Assembly (NCBI GenBank): GCA_003151815.1
Contig: PLYN01000049.1
Coordinates: 16,566 to 80,565 of the forward strand
From: Bacteroidota bacterium
Lineage (GTDB): Bacteria > Bacteroidota > Bacteroidia > 2-12-FULL-35-15
Direction: 5' to 3'
Length of the DNA: 64,000 nt
Shown one piece after another: positions 44,521 to 53,400 of the stretch. The position numbers and the translations under genes were made by a program. The notes beneath the pieces were generated by a model that worked only from the letters and a program-made list of their open reading frames with translations, was not told where the DNA came from and did no database searches. Position 1 is the stretch's first letter. Every line of letters starts with the position of its first letter.

Positions 44521-46425
44521 TTAATACGCTCTCACATTTTTACCTTCCATATAATTAATGAAAGATTTATTCACCACTTTATTTCCTCCGGGAGTTGGGT
44601 AATTTCCTGTAAAGTACCAGTCGCCCGTGTTGTTCGGACAAGCATTGTGCAGACCGGCAATGGATTGATAAATAATTTCTACTTCAGCTGTAATGCCTGT
44701 TGGGCGGACAAGTTCTGCAATTTTATTTGAAATTTGTTCGGCAGTAAATAACTTATATATTTCTGTTACCACATTGGTAATCTTTTCTTTTGGTAAACTT
44801 TCTTGTGCTTTGGCTTTTTCATAAAGTTCCTCTAACAGGTTTTCTTTAAAATTATCTTTCAATAATTGTATTGCTGCCTGAAAAGCAATGAAATCACCTA
44901 ATTTGGCCATATCAATACCGTAGCAATCCGGGTAACGAATTTGTGGTGCTGATGAAACTACTACTATTTTTTTGGGTCCTAAACGATCTAATATTTTTAA
45001 AATACTTTGTTTTAATGTGGTTCCGCGAACAATAGAATCATCAATAATTACCAAATTGTCGATGCCCTTATTTATCACTCCATAAGTAGTATCATATACA
45101 TGCGCTACCATATCGTCACGCTGATTGTCATTGGTAATGAACGTGCGTAATTTGGCATCTTTAATGGCAATTTTATGAACACGGGGATGAATGGAAAGTA
45201 TCTCACTTAACTCCGGGTCGCGAACATTGTTTCCCATCATTAAAATCTGATGCCGCTTAATGGTATTTGCATAATGATTTAAACCTTCCACCAGGCCACT
45301 AAAAGCGACTTCCGCGGTACTTGGGATGTAGGAGAAAACAGTATTTACTAAATCGTAATCAACGGACTTTAAAACAGCGGGACAAAGTTGACTTCCCAGC
45401 TTCTGACGTTCTTTATAAATATCCGCATCACGTCCTCTGGAAAAATAAATACGTTCGAAAGAACATGCTGTTTTTACCCGTGGTTTTATTACTTCGAACT
45501 CCCCAAATTTGCCGTCTTTCTTAATAATTAAGGAATGTCCGGGTTGAAGTTCTTTAATCTTTTCAATTGAAACATTAAACACCGTTTGGATAGCAGGGCG
45601 TTCAGATGTTACCACCACTACTTCGTCATCAGAATAATAAAACACAGGGCGAATGCCATTGGGATCACGCAGCACAAATGCATCGCCGTGTCCAAATAAA
45701 CCAGCCATTGCGTAACCGCCATCCCATCTTTTACTGGCATTTTTTAAAATCCGTTGAACATCCAGATCTCTTGCTATCAAGCCTGAAATATCTTCATGTG
45801 AATGTCCGCCTTCCTTTTTAAATTTTTTGAATAGGCGTTCGTTTTCTTCATCCAAAAAGTGTCCGATCTTTTCCATCACGGTAACGGTATCGGTCTTCTC
45901 TTTCGGGTGCTGCCCCAGATGAACTAATTCATCAAAAAGCTCATCTACATTAGTTAAATTAAAATTACCTGCAACTACTAAATTTCGCGTCATCCAATTA
46001 TTCTGACGCAAGAACGGATGACAATTTTCAAGACTATTACCCCCGAAGGTGCCATAACGCAAGTGGCCTAAAAATAATTCTCCAGTGTAAGCAACATTTT
46101 TTTTAAGCCATGCGGCATCTTTAAATCTGTCAGGATTTTTTTTATAAACGTCTTCGAACTTGGTATTTATTTTTCCGAATATTTCTTTGATCGCTGCGCT
46201 ACCTATTGCGCGGGTGCGGCTGATATAACGATTTCCGGGCTGAACATCAAACTTTATATTTGCAACACCTGCGCCATCTTGCCCGCGATTGTGCTGCTTT
46301 TCCATAAGCAAATACAATTTATTTACTCCATACAATGGAGTTCCGTATTTTTCAATGTAATAATCCAGCGGCTTCAGCAAACGAATCATTGCTATTCCGC
46401 ACTCATGTTTTATTGCATCGCTCAT
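44521..46425 (-). CDS. purF: Amidophosphoribosyltransferase (long Bacteroidota form)
   Basis: Catalyses the first committed step of purine synthesis (PRPP plus glutamine). At 634 residues it is well above the ~500 of the Escherichia coli enzyme, as is usual in this phylum. The N-terminal glutaminase nucleophile is Cys9 in KHECGIAMI; QHNRGQDGAGVA and GHLRYGTFG follow. The phosphoribosyltransferase domain has the PRPP loop VIIDDSIVRGTT (about residues 458-469) and VVSSAPQIRYPDCYGID. Insertions in the glutaminase half account for the extra length. Confidence 0.93.
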   Translation of the reverse strand: MSDAIKHECGIAMIRLLKPLDYYIEKYGTPLYGVNKLYLLMEKQHNRGQDGAGVANIKFDVQPGNRYISRTRAIGSAAIKEIFGKINTKFEDVYKKNPDRFKDAAWLKKNVAYTGELFLGHLRYGTFGGNSLENCHPFLRQNNWMTRNLVVAGNFNLTNVDELFDELVHLGQHPKEKTDTVTVMEKIGHFLDEENERLFKKFKKEGGHSHEDISGLIARDLDVQRILKNASKRWDGGYAMAGLFGHGDAFVLRDPNGIRPVFYYSDDEVVVVTSERPAIQTVFNVSIEKIKELQPGHSLIIKKDGKFGEFEVIKPRVKTACSFERIYFSRGRDADIYKERQKLGSQLCPAVLKSVDYDLVNTVFSYIPSTAEVAFSGLVEGLNHYANTIKRHQILMMGNNVRDPELSEILSIHPRVHKIAIKDAKLRTFITNDNQRDDMVAHVYDTTYGVINKGIDNLVIIDDSIVRGTTLKQSILKILDRLGPKKIVVVSSAPQIRYPDCYGIDMAKLGDFIAFQAAIQLLKDNFKENLLEELYEKAKAQESLPKEKITNVVTEIYKLFTAEQISNKIAELVRPTGITAEVEIIYQSIAGLHNACPNNTGDWYFTGNYPTPGGNKVVNKSFINYMEGKNVRAY

Positions 46426-46495
46426 ATTAAAGGAATATTAAAAGAATATTAAACTTTGAAAAAAAACCATTGTCTGGCTTGTTTACAAATTTACA

Positions 46496-46503
46496 ATTTT
46501 TGT
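46496..46503 (-). promoter_or_regulatory. purF promoter -7 box
   Basis: The minus strand reads TAAATTTG (TAnnTTTG), about 70 bp before the purF start; no -33 TTG is obvious. Confidence 0.45.
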
Positions 46504-46581
46504 TACGATAAATTCGATTTTGTGGAAGAACAATTGGTAGGGATAAATATATAATTCGTCGTTTAAATAATTGCGCCCATT

Positions 46582-47151
46582 TTATTTCTTTGAAAGAAAA
46601 TCCGAAACGGCTTTTTCAGCTTCAGCGAATGCATTTTCTAACTTATCGTTCATTATTATTTTATCGAACAACTCTGCAGTTTGTAATTCATTTTCCGCCT
46701 TGCCAATTCTACGTGCAATACTTTCAGGTGTTTCCGTTTCCCTTGATCTTAAACGCATTTCAAGGTCCTTAATAGATGGAGGCATTACAAAAATTGCCAA
46801 AGCAAGATCACCAAATTGTTTTTTTAAATTTAAACCTCCAACCACATCGGTATCAAAAATAATATGTTCACCCTTTTTCCAGATACGTTCAATTTCTGTT
46901 TTTAATGTACCGTAGAAATTATCCTTGTAAACTTCTTCCCACTCTACAAATTCGTTATTTGCTATTTTTTGCTTGAATTCCTCTAAAGATAAAAAATAAT
47001 AATCCACTCCATGTGTCTCATCTTTACGAATTGGTCTGCTGCAGGCCGAAACAGAAAATTCTAATTGAGGGAACACTTTTAGTAAGTGATGCACAATGGT
47101 AGTTTTACCTGCGCCTGAAGGGGCTGAAAATATGATGAGTTTACCTTGCAT
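46582..47151 (-). CDS. gmk: Guanylate kinase
   Basis: Converts GMP to GDP (189 residues, normal length). It has the P-loop IFSAPSGAGKTTIV (about residues 7-20), SVSACSRPIRKDETHGVDYYFL with the GMP-binding Ser/Arg/Tyr, and IIFDTDVVGGLNLKKQF. It is encoded downstream of yicC on the same strand, a neighbour pair seen in many bacteria, separated here by two repeat elements. Confidence 0.96.
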   Translation of the reverse strand: MQGKLIIFSAPSGAGKTTIVHHLLKVFPQLEFSVSACSRPIRKDETHGVDYYFLSLEEFKQKIANNEFVEWEEVYKDNFYGTLKTEIERIWKKGEHIIFDTDVVGGLNLKKQFGDLALAIFVMPPSIKDLEMRLRSRETETPESIARRIGKAENELQTAELFDKIIMNDKLENAFAEAEKAVSDFLSKK

Positions 47152-47169
47152 TGTTTAAATCAAAGAATA

Positions 47170-47197
47170 GAACGCTGATGACGCTGGTTGTTATGAT
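47170..47197. repeat. Solo arm of a family B element
   Basis: GAACGCTGATGACGCTGGTT followed by GTTATGAT matches the left arm at 20411-20437 with about three differences. The right arm is missing; the sequence runs into a family A element 30 bp later. Confidence 0.7.
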
Positions 47198-47230
47198 TTA
47201 ATAAGTTTTAAAATACTATACACTTTTTGG

Positions 47231-47380
47231 TTGCCACAGATTACACAAATTCTCACAGATTGGTCAACACACCTGTGTGCCGAAACGCACTTCGGTGTGC
47301 AGGCACAGATTCTTTTGTTGAGATTTATAAAATAATAATCTGCGAAAAAAATCTGTGTAAATTTGTGTAATCTGTGGCAT
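47231..47380. repeat. Intergenic inverted-repeat element, family A with internal hairpin
   Basis: Left arm TTGCCACAGATTACACAAAT, right arm ending ATTTGTGTAATCTGTGGCA. The interior contains a GC-richer hairpin, GTGTGCCGAA and then TTCGGTGTGC, unlike the AT-rich centre of the copy at 1462-1588. It separates yicC from gmk. Confidence 0.8.
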
Positions 47381-47396
47381 TTCTATATAAATTAAA

Positions 47397-48272
47397 TTAC
47401 AAAACATTTAACAATTGTTCTTTTATTTTTTCCAATTCATCTTTCATCTGAACCACTAATTTTTGAACTGTAGCATCATTTGCTTTAGAGCCAATTGTAT
47501 TAATTTCCCGACCTATTTCCTGAGAAATAAAACCAAGTTTTCGTCCGCAAGAAGGCTCCTGCATTGTTTTTGTAAAATAATCAAGATGGGTTTTTAAACG
47601 CAACTTTTCTTCGGTAATATCCAACTTCTCAATATAATAGATCAACTCCTGCTCGAAACGATTTTCGTCAATTTTTTCTTTTTCAACCAATTCGGCGATA
47701 TTGTTTTTAATACGTGTCCTTATATTTTCAATACGTGCTGCATCACTATTTAAAACTTCCTCCAACAACTTCGATATGATCCCGATTCGTGTTTGAAATT
47801 CATTTTCAAGAATTCTTCCCTCATCAGAACGAAATCCCTGAAATGCTTCGATCGCCTTATCAACAGCAATTTTAACCTGCTTCCATTCCGCTTCATCCAA
47901 TACCATTACTTCTCTTTCGGCTTTCATTACCTCCGGCATTTTCAGTACCAACGCTAATAAATTAGTAGTGCTTTCATTCAACTCTTCCGATAAGCTTTTT
48001 AATTCTTTATAATATGTTTTTGCCAATGTTTTATTAATTGCGATTGGCATGGTCTCTTGAGTTGACTCTGTAAAGACTGTTAAATCTATTTTACCGCGCT
48101 CTATTTGTTTTGAAACATCACTGCGTAGTTCAAGTTCTTTTTCTTTGTAGGTGTATGGTATACGCAAATTTAAATCTAACGATTTGCTATTCAGAGAACG
48201 TACTTCAACGGTAATTTTTTTACCGGGTATTTCAGTAACAGACTTCCCGAAACCGGTCATTGATTTAATCAT
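47397..48272 (-). CDS. yicC: YicC-family endoribonuclease
   Basis: A 291-residue YicC protein. It begins with the diagnostic MIKSMTGFGKS and ends with GREINTIGSKANDATVQKLVVQMKDELEKIKEQLLNV. RGKIDLTVF and RIKNNIAELVEKEKIDENRFEQE are further conserved blocks. YicC members are endoribonucleases implicated in small-RNA turnover and stationary-phase fitness. The position upstream of gmk, on the same strand, fits the common yicC-gmk pairing. Confidence 0.95.
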   Translation of the reverse strand: MIKSMTGFGKSVTEIPGKKITVEVRSLNSKSLDLNLRIPYTYKEKELELRSDVSKQIERGKIDLTVFTESTQETMPIAINKTLAKTYYKELKSLSEELNESTTNLLALVLKMPEVMKAEREVMVLDEAEWKQVKIAVDKAIEAFQGFRSDEGRILENEFQTRIGIISKLLEEVLNSDAARIENIRTRIKNNIAELVEKEKIDENRFEQELIYYIEKLDITEEKLRLKTHLDYFTKTMQEPSCGRKLGFISQEIGREINTIGSKANDATVQKLVVQMKDELEKIKEQLLNVL

Positions 48273-48290
48273 AATTTTTTTTATTTAAAA

Positions 48291-48298
48291 CAAATGTA
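48291..48298 (-). promoter_or_regulatory. yicC promoter -7 box
   Basis: The minus strand reads TACATTTG, 18 bp before the yicC ATG and adjacent to a family C repeat, implying a very short leader. Confidence 0.5.
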
Positions 48299-48315
48299 AG
48301 GGTTTTCCATTAAAG

Positions 48316-48421
48316 TTTTCTCGCAGATTTGCGCAAATTATTCGCGGAGTTTCGCAGATAAAATAATATAATAAAATCTGTGAAACTCTGCGAATTTCAA
48401 TCAGCGATACTCTGCGAGAAC
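48316..48421. repeat. Inverted-repeat element, family C (larger copy)
   Basis: The left arm TTTTCTCGCAGATTTGCGCA and the right arm ending ATACTCTGCGAGAAC are complementary at their ends. Each arm repeats CGCAGATTT- or CTCTGCGAA-like words several times. It lies between yicC and the EamA gene, two bases from the EamA stop. Confidence 0.78.
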
Positions 48422-48423
48422 TT

Positions 48424-49326
48424 TTAAAAGTCCGGCTTTGCAGATCTAAAAGGCTGGCTTACCAATATAACACCAATAACGATAAGTATTCCGGAAACAA
48501 TTTTACGTGTATCCAAAGCATCATTATGATAAAAAAATACTGCTATCAATGTTGTTAAAAATGGTTGGAAATAAGTATAAATACTCACCACTGAAGGACT
48601 CAATGCCCGTAATGCATAAGTATTTAAAAGATAAGCTAAAAAGGTGCTTCCTAAAACGACAAACAAAATATCCCTCCAAACGGTAATCGGCATTGAAGCC
48701 CAATTTATTTCCTTGAATTCCTGAAATCCGAAAGGGAACACATAAATAAAACCAAATAGAAATACCCATTTTACTATTGTAAATGCATTGTACTTTTGCA
48801 TTAATGGTTTTACTAAAACGATGTAAGCGGCCCATGACATGGAGTTGATCAATACCATTACATCACCTTTTATAGTTTCGGATCCGAATGAAAAGTTTTT
48901 GTTGAATAGCAATAGCAATAAGGCTCCTGCAATACCAAAAGCAATGCCTGCAATTTTACTGAAGGATATTTTTTCTTTTAAAAGTATTGCCGCTATCAAC
49001 AATACAAAAACAGGATTGGAGACCATGATGATGGATGCATTGATTGGTGTGGTCTGGCTTAATCCATTCAAAAACAAGATTTGGTTTACAGCAACGCCAC
49101 ATACTCCAAGAAGAGCCAAACGAGGAATGTCTTTTTTATCTACTTTTTCTTTGACAAAAAAAACACTGACCAACCAGAACAATAACATTGCGCTACCGGC
49201 ACGCACCAATACAAACGCGAATGGAGGCACATAAACGGGCATAACTTCTTTTGCAATGGAAAAGGTTGCCGCATAAATAAGACTTACAATAACTAATGAT
49301 AAATGTGCCCTGATTATTTTATTCAT
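48424..49326 (-). CDS. DMT-superfamily transporter (EamA)
   Basis: A 300-residue inner-membrane protein with ten predicted spans in two EamA repeats. It begins HLSLVIVSLIYAATFSIAKE (about 8-27), with the P-x-x-F-x-x-x-R-x-G pattern PPFAFVLVRAGSAML at the end of the second helix. The second half starts about residue 150 (VMVLINSMSWAAYIVLVKPL) and contains SPSVVSIYTYFQPFL. It is an exporter of unknown metabolites. The C-terminus is cytoplasmic and positively charged. Confidence 0.9.
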   Translation of the reverse strand: MNKIIRAHLSLVIVSLIYAATFSIAKEVMPVYVPPFAFVLVRAGSAMLLFWLVSVFFVKEKVDKKDIPRLALLGVCGVAVNQILFLNGLSQTTPINASIIMVSNPVFVLLIAAILLKEKISFSKIAGIAFGIAGALLLLLFNKNFSFGSETIKGDVMVLINSMSWAAYIVLVKPLMQKYNAFTIVKWVFLFGFIYVFPFGFQEFKEINWASMPITVWRDILFVVLGSTFLAYLLNTYALRALSPSVVSIYTYFQPFLTTLIAVFFYHNDALDTRKIVSGILIVIGVILVSQPFRSAKPDF

Positions 49327-49352
49327 CTTTTTTCCGCATCAGTGATTGTTAT

Positions 49353-49388
49353 TTCGTGCAAAGGACGCAAAGTTTTTTTCGCAAAGCA
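49353..49388. repeat. Iterated GCAAAG words upstream of the EamA gene
   Basis: TTTCGTGCAAAGGACGCAAAG is followed by TTTTTTTCGCAAAG: the word GCAAAG appears three times, the first two 9 bp apart. It resembles one arm of the two-armed elements elsewhere; no complementary arm was found. Confidence 0.4.
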
Positions 49389-49446
49389 ATGTCATTAAAA
49401 AAAGTTTTAATGACTTTTTTTTAAAATAAACATCAAAGCTCATTTA

Positions 49447-49474
49447 TTGTTTATGAATTATTGTACTATATTTG
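49447..49474 (+). promoter_or_regulatory. Promoter for the 49543 gene
   Basis: TTG (49447) and TATATTTG (49467-49474) are 17 bp apart, within the Bacteroidota range. The box lies about 70 bp before the ATG. Confidence 0.5.
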
Positions 49475-49542
49475 GTCAATAAAACCTGATGATACAAGGA
49501 TTTAAGATCTATAAGCAAGGCGACGATAGAACAACATAAGAT

Positions 49543-50055
49543 ATGAAACAACATTATACAATACTACTTCTGACTTTTACTATGTGTATAAATTTTTCTG
49601 GATTCGGACAGATGGACCAAATAAAATTGCAAGTAGATAGCTTAAAATATTTGAAGCAAAATACGTTCGATTGCAAATCTGTTACCTGGAGAATAATTGC
49701 AAATAAAAAGGCGGCAATTCCATTTCTTATCGACAAACTTGACGACACAACAATTACAGCAGCGAAGGACAAGTGTAAAAAGACCAACTTTAGAGTTGGC
49801 GACTTAGCTTATTTGACTTTGGCAAAGATCTTACCATTACCCTTTTCTGCTGTGACAGGTGTGCAATGTGACGTTATAAAAGACGCCTGTCAACTTGGAG
49901 TTTTTGAATATATTGAAACGAACAGACAAAAGTTTAAAGCGCAAGTGCAGACCTATTACAATAAAAAAAGTGAAAATTTAAAATGGGTTCCAATTCACAG
50001 CAACCATCTAACACCATGTCAGCTTAAAAACAACATAAAGGGACGATACGAATGA
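49543..50055 (+). CDS. Hypothetical secreted protein
   Basis: A 170-residue protein, not recognised. A signal peptide (about residues 1-22, ending SGFGQ) precedes a helical domain. IPFLIDKLDDTTIT and later FRVGDLAYLTLAKILPLP have the rhythm of a HEAT-like repeat, where a protein with 'a.p.Li..L.D' and 'vgd.A...L..i' alternates helices. Three or four cysteines in the mature part could form disulfides. It stands alone between an EamA gene and an ArsC-like gene on the other strand. Confidence 0.62.
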   Translation: MKQHYTILLLTFTMCINFSGFGQMDQIKLQVDSLKYLKQNTFDCKSVTWRIIANKKAAIPFLIDKLDDTTITAAKDKCKKTNFRVGDLAYLTLAKILPLPFSAVTGVQCDVIKDACQLGVFEYIETNRQKFKAQVQTYYNKKSENLKWVPIHSNHLTPCQLKNNIKGRYE

Positions 50056-50079
50056 CAAAATATCTTTCAAAATAAATTC

Positions 50080-50433
50080 TTACAACTCCTCTTTCACAGC
50101 CGCAACAGTACTTTTAGAGTTCCCGATAAATATTTTATCGTTCACAATGATCACAGGACGTTTCAAAAAAGTATACTCTTCTAAAATATATTTCTTCTGA
50201 TCATCTTCCGTCAATTTTATTTTATCAAGTCCTAAAGCTCTGTACTTCATGGCAACCCGACTAAATAACGCATCGTAACTGCCGGCAATTTTTTTCATTT
50301 CAGCTAATTGTGTTCCAGTAATTTTTTCCGTTTTGATATCCTGAAATTCAAACTTTTTATTTTTTAATTCCAACTCATTAATTATTCTAACACAAGTGGA
50401 ACATGAACTTAGGTAATATATTTTTTTCATCAT
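50080..50433 (-). CDS. ArsC/Spx-family thioredoxin-fold protein
   Basis: A 117-residue ArsC-like protein. The active-site motif is CSTCV (about residues 11-15), followed by EFQDIKTEKIT, the switch helix with YDALFSRVAMKYRALGLDKI (about 54-73) and the cis-Pro segment TFLKRPVIIVND. Many such proteins are arsenate reductases and some are Spx-type transcription regulators; the CxxC pair here suits either. No ars genes are adjacent. Two ATG codons overlap at the start (ATGATG). Confidence 0.82.
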   Translation of the reverse strand: MMKKIYYLSSCSTCVRIINELELKNKKFEFQDIKTEKITGTQLAEMKKIAGSYDALFSRVAMKYRALGLDKIKLTEDDQKKYILEEYTFLKRPVIIVNDKIFIGNSKSTVAAVKEEL

Positions 50434-50471
50434 CTATTAACTTTGTACTTGTACTTTCCAAAATGAACTTA

Positions 50472-53400
50472 TTACCGTCCTCTAATAACCGTAACGGTTC
50501 CGGTATAATTATGTTTTTTAGTAAATATATCTGTGATTGCTACTTTCCAAACATACACATCTTGTTGTGATGCATCAGTCCCTCCATTTGCTTTGCCATC
50601 CCATGCTTTTTCTATTTTATCAGTTGTGAAAATGAAATTACCCCATCGGTCAAATATCATTAATTCATATTCCAAAATACCCACTCCTTTCCCAAAGAAT
50701 ACGTCATTAATACCATCTCCATCGGGCGTGAAAGCGTTAGGGATGTAGAAGGAATATTCAGGACCAATTAGTATTAAATGTTTGATACTATCGTAACAAA
50801 AACCTGCGTTGTGCACAATTAACTTTGCATAGTAGGAAGCGGTATCACCGGGATAGGCATGTGTTGGGCTAGGTGTATTATTTGATAAGCTATCACCATC
50901 TCCAAAACTCCAAAACCAATAATTTACATCTGCTGACGATTGATTGTTAAAAGTAACAACAGGGTCAAATACGCCAGCTGGGTTTGGGGAAGCATCGAAA
51001 TTTGCTCCCGGTTTAGGATATACCTTAACAGTAGCAGCAGCAGGTGCCGAACATCCGTTAGCATCGGTACCCGTAACAGTGTACGTAGTGGTATTATTCA
51101 GAGCTATAATGTTTAATGGATCAGAGGTCGAATTGTTTGACCAAAGATACGAGACGGCACCACTGGCTGTTAATATAGCGTTAAGTCCCGCACAAATAGT
51201 ATCCGGGTTAACGGTAACAACCGGTGGTTGATTAACATTAATTGTTGTAGTAGCCGTGTCCTTACAACCGGCAGCATTGGTACCAATAACCGTATATGTA
51301 GTTGTAGTTGGCGGCGAAACAGATAAAGGATTGGTAACCGATCCGGTTGACCAGACATACGCGACTGTACCTGTAGCCAATAACGATGCGGGTTGCCCTA
51401 AACAAATAGTAGCTGAATTAGCGCCAATAACGGGTGGTTGATTAACAGTAACCATACCGGTTGCAGATCCGGAACATCCCGAAGTATTGTCTGCAACAGT
51501 ATAAGAAGTTGTTGCATTGGGTGATACCGTTATTGATCTGGCGGTTACCCCATTTGACCAGGTAAGTGTTGCACCACCGGTAGCGGTGAGTGTTGCCGCT
51601 TGTCCCAGGCAAATAACAGGAGCATTAACAGTAATAACGGGCAATAAAGTAATAGAAACATTGGCAACCGCTGTTCCGGTACATCCTGCTGCAGAAGTTC
51701 CGGTAACAGTATAATTTGCAGCTACCGCAGGATTAATTACTAATGGATTAGCAGCAGAACCCGTGTTCCACAAATAAGAAACAGCACCGGTAGCGGTTAA
51801 TGTAGCGGCTAATCCCTGGCAAACAACCGGAGAATTCACACCGATAACCGGCAAGGGATTAACCGTAACAGTAGCTAAAGCAGTTGAGGAACAGCCTAAA
51901 GAAGTTCCTGTAACCGTATATGAAGCAGCAACTGCCGGGTTAATTATTAATGGATCAGCATTAAAACCTGTAGACCATGAATAGCTTGTTGCACCGCTGG
52001 CAGTCATTGTTGCCGCAATTCCTGCACACACTGTCGGATTGTTAACAGTAACGGTTGGTATCAGATTAACCGTAACAGTTCCTATAGCTGTAGAAAAACA
52101 ACCTGCACTGGAACCTGTAACAATATAGGGCGTTGTTGTTCCCGGACTAACAAGCAAAGAATCTAAAATAGAATTATCCGCCGCCCACACGTATGAAACA
52201 GCGCCACTGGCTGTTAATGCAGTAGCACTTCCGGAACAAATAGTTTTGTTGTCCACTGTAGTTACCGGCACCGGATTAATTATTATTGTATTGGTTGCAA
52301 CCGCCGGAGAACAACCTCCTGCTGCCGCAATGGTATTGGTAACAGTATACGTACCGGGAGTACTTGCTGCCAGATCAATTTCACCCGGTGTAGTAATCGG
52401 ACTTATGAACTTCAAACCTCCTGTTGTTTCACTAAAAACACCTGCACTGGAGCCGAACGGAAATGTTGGTGCAGGATTGGGAACATCATTCTGGCAATAA
52501 ATGCCATAAGAAAAATTGGCATCAGGAATGTTCGTTATTGTTATCGTTTGATCACTTGAACTTGGACATCCACCACCGAAACTATACGTTATTGTATAGG
52601 TACCTAAAGTACTCAATGACAAATCAACCAATCCGCTAGAGCCATTAATACTCAATCCTACAGGAGTGAATATAAAAGCTCCTCCCGCTGATACAATAGT
52701 TGGTGCCGGATCTGCGGCGCCGGCTGATTTACAAAAAGTGGAGGACGAAAAATTAAATGTGGGATCGAACGATGGATTAACAGTTACAATTACTTCATCT
52801 GTTGAAAAACATCCTGCCGGTGAGGTAGTGACAGTATAGGTTGTAGAAATAGTACCGGCAGTAAAATTAGTTGTATTTACAGTTGGATTGGCCACTGTAG
52901 TGCTACTTAAACCTGAAGCAGGCAGCCAGTTGTATACATACCCCGCTGTTGGAAGAGCGCCAATATTACCCGTTACTCCTGAACAAACAGTAATATCAGG
53001 GCCGGCATGAGAATCAGGCGTCGGGTTGATCGTTACCGTAGAAACAGCAGTGCCAACACAGCCTCCCGAAGTACCAGTAACAGTATAAGTAACATCAGCA
53101 GTTGGCGTACAAACAACACTTTCTCCTGTAGTGGAAGATAATGCGGTAGCAGGAGACCAGGAATAAGTGGATGCGCCGCTGGCTATTAAAGTTGCCGATT
53201 GTGCAAAACATAATGCTGCCGAATTCACTGTAACGCTTAACACATTATTCACTGTTACGATTCCTTCTACCGGAGGTGCAGCGCAACCATTCCCGTCAGT
53301 AACATTAACGGTATAACCGGAAGTAATAACAGGGGAAACCGTTACGGATGCTGTTGTACCTGTTCCTGCAGGGGACCAAACATAATTGTATGTCCCATTA

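Noticed and set aside
50440-50460. TAACTTTG promoter-like box downstream of the ArsC-like gene's start
   Set aside because: It points in the plus direction towards no gene; both neighbouring genes are on the minus strand.
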